A stretch of 38,511 nucleotides of DNA from Pseudomonas sp. RGM2987 (GTDB lineage: Bacteria; Pseudomonadota; Gammaproteobacteria; Pseudomonadales; Pseudomonadaceae), in assembly GCF_022952855.1 (NCBI RefSeq), contig NZ_JALJDX010000172.1, forward strand, positions 1 through 38,511. The letters are read 5' to 3'. The position numbers were made by a program, and so were the translations under genes. The notes beneath the pieces are model-generated. The model had not been told where the DNA came from and ran no database searches. It was given only the letters and a program-made list of their open reading frames with translations. How positions within the stretch are numbered: the stretch's first letter is position 1; each line of letters opens with the position of its first letter. Below are positions 33,101 to 38,511 of the stretch, piece after piece.

Positions 33101-34477
33101 CTACACACCCAACGCCGCCAGGCATTCATCGATGGAGCGCTGTTGCGTCTGGGCATACAGCCCCAACTCGTCGATCGTCGCCCGCCCCAGCGCCTCTTCG
33201 AAAGCCTGGCGGTTGGACTGTCCGGCATAGTGATTCTGGGCGGCATCGCCGAGGTTGGACTGGAAGATACCGGCGGCGCTGACTGGCAAGAAGTCTTCAT
33301 ACACCAAAGGCTCGGCGCGTAGGTATTGCTGTTCCAGCAGTTGTTCGAGCGTAGCGCCTCGGTCGAGGGTGCCTTTGGCGGCAAGGCCTTCGGGCGTCAC
33401 GAAATAGCGGAAGTAGGCCAAAGCTTGCCGACGCAATTCATCGTGAGTATCCGGGAACGACACGAAGTGCTCGGCCATCAGCGTGTTATAGCGCTCGGCA
33501 TTGGCTTCGTTGGGAAACGCCCCCAGGGCATCACGCGCCGCGTTGAGCAATTGATCGTAAAGCGCACGACCCTTTGGCGTGAGGGCGGCGCCGCGCTGTT
33601 CGATTTCGCCGAAGCGGGCGCTGTGGCTGCCTTGGGACTGCGGCTGGTCGGTAAAGGCGACGGGCTCGTCGAGGGCCTTGAAGCTGGTCTGGCGCAGCAG
33701 GATCGGACACTGGCGACGGGGCGGGCCTTCGATCACGGCTTTGGGAGTAATGCCATGCACGGGCATCTGGGCCTGGACGATGTCGATGTCCAGGGTGCGC
33801 GGCGTCAGGTGATTGATGTGCGGGCCCTTGAACGCCACCACATCGGCGATCAGCCGATGCTGGGCGCTCAACTGCCGGTATTGCTCTGCGGTGACGGTGG
33901 CGCTGTGGTGCCAGCGAAAGGTCTCCAAGGCCTGTAGGACAAAGTCTTCGGCCTGCGACTCTGTCAACCCACCCTGACCCTCGGCAAGATCGATGAGCGC
34001 CAGGGCGCGCGGGGTGAAGATCTGTCGTTTGGCCAGGACTGACTCGGCGAAGCTTCGAAGCTCGGTGTTCTCGATCAGTTCCAGGCGCAGCAGCGAGGTA
34101 AACACCCGGAACGGGCTGACTTGCAGCGCGGTTTCATGCACGGCACGGAACGCGGTGGAGTGCACCGGCACCCCGGCTGGCGTGAGGTCGTAATAGCCCA
34201 CCGGCTGCATGCCCATGACGGCAAACAATCGCCCCAGCGTCGCCAGTTCTGCCGCCGTGCCGACGCGGATCGCGCCATGGCGCTCCAGGTCCAGGCGCTC
34301 CAGTTCACCGGTGCTGCGCAGGTGGGCGGCCAGCGAAGGGGCTTGCGCCAGCACTTGGGCGTTGGTCTGTTCCACCAGTTGCACCAGCGCGCCATACAGC
34401 GGCACTTCGTCGCGGTACATGTCGGACATCGCTCGGGAGAAGCGTTGGCGGATCAGGTCGGGACTGACGAAACTCAT
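33101..34477 (-). CDS. hglS: 2-oxoadipate dioxygenase/decarboxylase (HglS/YdcJ, DUF1338)
   Basis: 458 aa. It matches the DUF1338/YdcJ family; in P. putida the enzyme converts 2-oxoadipate to D-2-hydroxyglutarate in D-lysine catabolism. The Fe(II) residues known there (two His, one Glu, plus a substrate Arg) have clear counterparts: His67 and Arg71 in RHGAIR, His223 in HINHL and Glu291 in RFGEIEQRG, all at a constant offset from the P. putida numbering as I recall it. The ATG at 34477 has an AGGA ribosome site; a longer frame to 34537 lacks domain sequence. It is a single gene with 87 nt before glcF, so it may be read in the same direction but with its own promoter. Confidence 0.83.
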   Translation of the reverse strand: MSFVSPDLIRQRFSRAMSDMYRDEVPLYGALVQLVEQTNAQVLAQAPSLAAHLRSTGELERLDLERHGAIRVGTAAELATLGRLFAVMGMQPVGYYDLTPAGVPVHSTAFRAVHETALQVSPFRVFTSLLRLELIENTELRSFAESVLAKRQIFTPRALALIDLAEGQGGLTESQAEDFVLQALETFRWHHSATVTAEQYRQLSAQHRLIADVVAFKGPHINHLTPRTLDIDIVQAQMPVHGITPKAVIEGPPRRQCPILLRQTSFKALDEPVAFTDQPQSQGSHSARFGEIEQRGAALTPKGRALYDQLLNAARDALGAFPNEANAERYNTLMAEHFVSFPDTHDELRRQALAYFRYFVTPEGLAAKGTLDRGATLEQLLEQQYLRAEPLVYEDFLPVSAAGIFQSNLGDAAQNHYAGQSNRQAFEEALGRATIDELGLYAQTQQRSIDECLAALGV

Positions 34478-34564
34478 TGTGGGAATTCCTGGCGCTGGCT
34501 GTGGGAAGTGTCGAGAAAGATCGCAGCCTTCACCCATCCCGGCAAACGAAGAATCTTCCGGACT

Positions 34565-35785
34565 TCATTCTGCCAGGGACTGATCCACCAGCTCGATCCA
34601 GTGCCGCACGGGCGTGCGACCGGCGCTGTCGAGGTGGTTCTGGCAGCCAACGTTGGCCGTGACGATCAGCTCCGGTCGGCCGCTTTCCAAGGCATTGAGG
34701 CGGTTGTCGCGCAACTGCCGCGCCAACACCGGCTGAGTCAGCGAGTAGGTACCGGCCGAACCGCAGCACAAGTGGCTGTCGGGCACTTCGGTGAGGTTGA
34801 AGCCCAGGCGCGTCAGCAACGCCTCGATGTGGCTACCGAGTCTTTGCGCATGTTGCAAGGTACAAGGGCAATGGACGGCGATGCGCTGGTTCCTGGCGGC
34901 GCAGATCTGTTCCAGCGGCTCCTGGCCGAGCACTTGCACCAGGTCCAGGGCCCGCTCGCTCACCTGTCTGGCCTTGGCGGCATAGGCTGGATCAAGTTCC
35001 AGCAGATGCCCGTAGTCCTTGATGAAAGCGCCACAGCCACTGGCGGTCTGGACGATGGCCTCGGCGCCCTTGTCCAGATGCGGCCACCATGCGTCGATGT
35101 TGCGCCGGGCGCGATCCAGGCCGGTTGCCTGGGCGTCGAGGTGATAATCCAGCGCGCCGCAGCAGCCTGCTTCAGGGGCAGCGATGACGCTGATGCCGAG
35201 GCGGTCCAGTACCCGTGCTGCCGCTGCATTGGTATTGGGCGAGAGCCCCGGTTGCACGCAGCCTTCGAGCAGCAACACTCGGCGGGCATGGCGCACCGGC
35301 GGGCGCTCGCCGTGGGAAGCCGAGGGGTGGGGTAGCTTGCCACTGAGGGGCGTCGGCAATAGCGGACGAAACACCGTGCCAAGGCGCAGCAGGGCTTTGA
35401 AGCGTTCGGGACTGGCGGCCAGGCTGCGCAGGCCCAGGCGCAATGCACGTTGGCCGGCCGGGCGCGGGACGGCTTGATCCACCATCGCTCGGCCGATGTC
35501 CAGCAGGTTGTGGTAATCCACGCCGGACGGGCAAGTGGTTTCGCAGCTGCGACAGGACAGGCAGCGATCCAGGTGCAGTTGGGTGCTGGCGGTGGCGGGT
35601 TGGCCTTCGAGCACCTGTTTGATCAGGTAGATGCGCCCGCGCGGGCCGTCCAGTTCATCGCCGAGCAGTTGATAGGTGGGGCAGGTGGCATTGCAGAAGC
35701 CGCAATGCACGCAACTGCGCAGGATCCGTTCGGCTTCTTCGGCGCGGGGCAGGCGTTTGGCGTCGTCGCTGAAACGGGTTTGCAT
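34565..35785 (-). CDS. glcF: glycolate oxidase iron-sulfur subunit GlcF
   Basis: 406 aa. Two ferredoxin-type clusters are plain: CVHCGFCNATCP (Cys25, 28, 31, 35) and CLSCRSCETTCP (Cys75, 78, 81, 85), each suited to a [4Fe-4S] cluster. The C-terminal part carries two CCG modules (EAGCCGALD and HLCCGSAGT) of the heterodisulfide-reductase-like family. It passes electrons from the flavin subunits to the membrane. The ATG at 35785 is preferred to the upstream open frame. It is the third gene of glcDEF, 53 nt after glcE. Confidence 0.9.
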   Translation of the reverse strand: MQTRFSDDAKRLPRAEEAERILRSCVHCGFCNATCPTYQLLGDELDGPRGRIYLIKQVLEGQPATASTQLHLDRCLSCRSCETTCPSGVDYHNLLDIGRAMVDQAVPRPAGQRALRLGLRSLAASPERFKALLRLGTVFRPLLPTPLSGKLPHPSASHGERPPVRHARRVLLLEGCVQPGLSPNTNAAAARVLDRLGISVIAAPEAGCCGALDYHLDAQATGLDRARRNIDAWWPHLDKGAEAIVQTASGCGAFIKDYGHLLELDPAYAAKARQVSERALDLVQVLGQEPLEQICAARNQRIAVHCPCTLQHAQRLGSHIEALLTRLGFNLTEVPDSHLCCGSAGTYSLTQPVLARQLRDNRLNALESGRPELIVTANVGCQNHLDSAGRTPVRHWIELVDQSLAE

Positions 35786-35838
35786 ACGTTGATGGCCTGT
35801 ACGGTTAATTTGAGTGCTCGAATTAGCCACACAGGCCA

Positions 35839-36897
35839 CTATAGCTCCGGGTACATCCGACCGGGGTTGAACAGCCCCAGCGGATCGAGCCGGGCCTTGA
35901 GCTGGCGGTGGTAACGCAGCAGCGCCGGGGCCAGCGGTTGGAACGGTGTCTCGCTGACGCCATGACTGTAGCAGGTGGCATGGCCGCCCAGTTCAAGGGC
36001 CAGGGGGTGTACCGTAGTGGCATCGGTTTTCAACCAGCGTTGGGCGCCGCCCCAGTCGATCAATTGCGCGCCGGGCAAGGCAAGTGGGCCGGTAGTGCCG
36101 GGCAGCGACAGGCGCCATAGCGGCAGGCGCTCGTCGAAAAATGCCAGGCGATGTTCGTTCAGGTCCGCCCAATAGATGTCATCGATCACTTCGCCGCCGA
36201 ATCGCTGGTGCGCGGCACTGACGGATCCTTCGCCGCCTTCGAGGCGCAGGCGCAGACAGTCGCCGTCATGGCTGGCTGCGCTGATGGGTAAAGGCTGCCG
36301 GCCCCACTCGGCGAGTTTTGCCAAGGCCTGGCTGGCGTCCATTTCCAGACGAATGCTCAGACTGTGACGAGGCTTGGGCAGGACTTTCAACGAGACTTCG
36401 GTGATTACCCCCAGGCAGCCGAAACTGCCGCTCAGCAGGCGCGACAAGTCATAGCCGGCGACATTTTTCATCACCTCGCCACCGAACCGCAGATGCGTGC
36501 CGTGGCCGCTGATCAGGCGGCTGCCGAGCACGAAGTCGCGCACCGAACCGGCCCAGGGCCGACGCGGCCCCGATAGCCCGGCGGCCACCATGCCACCCAC
36601 GGTGGCGTTGCCGTCGAATGTCGGCGGCTCGCAGGGCAGCCGCTGCCCGGCGGCGTCCAGGGCGGCCAACAGCATGCGCAGTGGGGTACCGGCCCGGGCG
36701 GTGATGACCAGTTCGGTGGGATCGTAATGGACGATGCCGCAATGAACGCGGGTGTCCAGCACTTCGCCGGCCACTTCGCGTCCCAGGAATGCCTTGCTGT
36801 TGCCACCCTGGATACGCAGCGGCGTGGCGTCGGCCCGGGCGCGGTTGACCTGGTCCAGCAACAGCTCGCTGGCGTCGCCGTCTGCTGCGCCGATCAT
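35839..36897 (-). CDS. glcE: glycolate oxidase FAD-binding subunit GlcE
   Basis: 352 aa, close to the usual GlcE length. PCMH-type FAD domain: PLRIQGGNSKAFLG near the start, LPCEPPTFDGNATVGGMVAAGLSGPRR, and FGGEVMKNVAGYDLSRLLSGSFG, then a short C-terminal domain. The ATG at 36897 shares one base with the glcD stop (TGATG), so translation is coupled; an open frame to 37140 is inside glcD. With GlcD and GlcF it oxidises glycolate to glyoxylate. Confidence 0.9.
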   Translation of the reverse strand: MIGAADGDASELLLDQVNRARADATPLRIQGGNSKAFLGREVAGEVLDTRVHCGIVHYDPTELVITARAGTPLRMLLAALDAAGQRLPCEPPTFDGNATVGGMVAAGLSGPRRPWAGSVRDFVLGSRLISGHGTHLRFGGEVMKNVAGYDLSRLLSGSFGCLGVITEVSLKVLPKPRHSLSIRLEMDASQALAKLAEWGRQPLPISAASHDGDCLRLRLEGGEGSVSAAHQRFGGEVIDDIYWADLNEHRLAFFDERLPLWRLSLPGTTGPLALPGAQLIDWGGAQRWLKTDATTVHPLALELGGHATCYSHGVSETPFQPLAPALLRYHRQLKARLDPLGLFNPGRMYPEL

Positions 36898-38396
36898 CAG
36901 AAACGCTCCAGCTCGGGAAACGGCAGTTGCCCGCCATGGATGTGCATGGCGCCGAACTCGGCGCAGCGATGCAGGGTCGGGATGTTCTTGCCCGGGTTCA
37001 GCAAGCCCTGGGGGTCGAACGCGGCTTTTACCGCGTGGAACAGCTGCAGCTCGTCGCTGTTGAACTGGGCGCACATCTGATTGATTTTTTCCCGGCCGAC
37101 TCCGTGCTCGCCGGTGATGCTGCCGCCGACCTGCACGCACAGTTCAAGGATTTTCCCGCCCAGGGTTTCGGCGCGTTCCAGTTCGCCGGGACGATTGGCG
37201 TCGAACAGGATCAACGGGTGCATGTTGCCGTCGCCGGCGTGGAACACGTTAGCGACCCGCAGCCCATGTTCGGCGCCGAGGCTGGCAATGCGTTGCAGCA
37301 CTTCGGGCAAGGCACGGCGGGGGATGGTGCCGTCCATGCAGTAGTAGTCCGGCGCCAGGCGACCCACTGCCGGGAAGGCATTCTTGCGCCCGGCCCAGAA
37401 CCGTAGGCGCTCGGCTTCGTCCCGCGCCTGGCGCACCTCGGTGGCCCCGGCCTGTTGCAGCAGTTGGTCGACCCGTCGGCAATCGTCGTGGACGTCGGAC
37501 TCGACGCCGTCCAGCTCGCACAACAGGATCGCCTCGGCCTCTACCGGATAGCCGGCGTGGATGAAGTCTTCGGCGGCGCGGATCGCCAGGTTGTCCATCA
37601 TCTCCAGGCCCCCGGGGATGATGCCGGCGGCAATGATATCGGCCACTGCTCGTCCGGCCTTGTCCACTGAATCGAAGCTGGCCAGCAGCACCTTGGCGAC
37701 CTGGGGCCGTGGCAGCAGTTTTACCGTCACTTCGGTGATGATCCCCAGCAACCCTTCGGAGCCGGTGAACAGCGCCAGCAGGTCCAGGCCCGGGGCGTCC
37801 AAGGCCTCGCTGCCCAGGGTCAGGTGTTCGCCTTCAATGGTCAGAATTTCCAACTTCAGCAGATTGTGCACCGTCAGACCGTACTTGAGGCAATGCACGC
37901 CGCCGGCGTTTTCCGCGACATTGCCGCCGATGGAGCAGGCGATCTGTGACGAAGGATCCGGCGCGTAATACAGCCCGAACGGCGCCGCGGCCTGGGAGAT
38001 CGCCAGGTTGCGCACCCCTGGCTGCAAGCGTGCGGTGCGTGCCTGCGGGTCGATGTGCAGGATTTGATTGAAACGCGCCATCACCAGCAGCACACCGCTC
38101 TCCAGGGGCAGGGCGCCGCCGGACAAACCGGTCCCGGCGCCCCTGGCCACCACCGGGACGTTGTGTCCATGGCACAGCTTGAGCAGGGCCTGCACCTGTT
38201 CGACCCGCCGCGGCAAGACCACCAGCATTGGCGTGGTGCGGTAGGCCGACAGCCCGTCGCACTCGTAGGGCTTGAGGTCTTCCTGGTGGTGGAGGATTTC
38301 CAGGTCCGGGATCCGGGTCTGCAACGCTTTGAGAAGGGCTTGCTTGTCGACCTTTGGCAGCGGGCCGTCGAGGTGCTCGTCGTAGAGGATGTTCAT
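36897..38396 (-). CDS. glcD: glycolate oxidase catalytic FAD subunit GlcD
   Basis: 499 aa, the standard GlcD length. The PCMH FAD-binding domain shows GAGTGLSGGALP near 90, GNVAENAGGVHCLKYG near 160 and TGSEGLLGIITE near 215; the FAD-oxidase C-terminal domain ends with NVFHAGDGNMHP and GEHGVGREK. It oxidises glycolate (and D-lactate in some strains). The ATG at 38396 has a weak AGGA site 10 nt away; the open frame upstream is REP sequence. First gene of glcDEF. No GlcC regulator is in the window; it may lie off the right edge. Confidence 0.92.
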   Translation of the reverse strand: MNILYDEHLDGPLPKVDKQALLKALQTRIPDLEILHHQEDLKPYECDGLSAYRTTPMLVVLPRRVEQVQALLKLCHGHNVPVVARGAGTGLSGGALPLESGVLLVMARFNQILHIDPQARTARLQPGVRNLAISQAAAPFGLYYAPDPSSQIACSIGGNVAENAGGVHCLKYGLTVHNLLKLEILTIEGEHLTLGSEALDAPGLDLLALFTGSEGLLGIITEVTVKLLPRPQVAKVLLASFDSVDKAGRAVADIIAAGIIPGGLEMMDNLAIRAAEDFIHAGYPVEAEAILLCELDGVESDVHDDCRRVDQLLQQAGATEVRQARDEAERLRFWAGRKNAFPAVGRLAPDYYCMDGTIPRRALPEVLQRIASLGAEHGLRVANVFHAGDGNMHPLILFDANRPGELERAETLGGKILELCVQVGGSITGEHGVGREKINQMCAQFNSDELQLFHAVKAAFDPQGLLNPGKNIPTLHRCAEFGAMHIHGGQLPFPELERF

Positions 38397-38421
38397 GGAT
38401 GTGTTCCTGAGTAAATGAACC

Positions 38422-38511
38422 GTGGCGAGGGAGCTTGCTCCCGCTCGAGTGCGTAGCACTCGTGAACAGAGGGGCCGCTTCGCCCGAGGCGTCGGACCGT
38501 CCCAGCGGGAG
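38422..38511. repeat. family-B REP pair, cut by the window end
   Basis: GTGGCGAGGGAGCTTGC unit from 38422, a perfect small hairpin CGAGTGC-GTA-GCACTCG (38446-38462), and the first bases of the inverted partner from 38502. The pair starts only 25 nt upstream of glcD, so it lies in the 5' leader or promoter zone of glcDEF. Confidence 0.85.

Overview
The window looks like a Pseudomonas chromosome segment, most likely of the P. fluorescens group. Three things point there: GC-rich coding with strong third-position GC bias, dense REP palindromes of two families typical of fluorescent pseudomonads, and gene families and orders common in that genus (glycerol-type ABC operon, glcDEF, HglS, an orphan Hcp). 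No rRNA, tRNA, CRISPR, integrase or transposase was seen. The assignment is inference from style and gene content, not from a marker gene.

Layout. (1) 1-6236, plus strand: a six-gene ABC uptake operon (glpS, glpT, glpP, glpQ, a small membrane protein, glpV) behind a near-consensus sigma-54 promoter and an upstream array of TTGTTCA repeats; it ends in a strong intrinsic terminator. (2) 6237-8143: REP cluster, a lone alpha/beta hydrolase and a small hydrophilic protein. (3) 24709 down to 8144, minus strand: one long exopolysaccharide operon with mostly overlapping genes. Order of transcription: ugd, a collapsed epimerase remnant, initiating sugar transferase, tyrosine-kinase-like protein, outer-membrane export lipoprotein, chain-length protein, GT4, O-antigen ligase/polymerase-like protein, GT2, GT2, polysaccharide deacetylase, flippase, GH39-like secreted protein, GNAT, BioF2-type GNAT. 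(4) 25079-26776, plus: a membrane sulfatase/phosphoethanolamine-transferase-like gene divergent from the operon. (5) 27127-31320, plus: ABC ATPase, FtsX-type permease and AttH/CrtC-like lipoprotein. (6) 31386-31830: two small hydrophilic proteins. (7) 31831-33100: an AT-richer patch with inverted repeats and an orphan hcp starting at TTG. (8) 33101-34477, minus: HglS/YdcJ 2-oxoadipate dioxygenase. (9) 38396 down to 34565, minus: glcD, glcE, glcF (glycolate oxidase).

How the genes work together. The exopolysaccharide operon holds nearly everything for a Wzx/Wzy-dependent pathway: precursor supply (UDP-glucuronate), a lipid-linked initiator, three further glycosyltransferases, flippase, polymerase, PCP and OPX export proteins, and tailoring enzymes. 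Three of its products look catalytically altered: the kinase-like protein lacks the P-loop lysine, the GH39-like protein seems to lack its nucleophile, and the epimerase has shrunk to about 95 codons while keeping its frame. The glp ABC operon encodes two ATPases whose degenerate motifs are complementary and would leave one canonical and one degenerate ATP site.

The most rewarding places for a second look are the altered enzymes of the exopolysaccharide operon, the REP-filled 5' end of the GH39-like gene, the sigma-54 promoter with its repeat array, and the orphan hcp patch.
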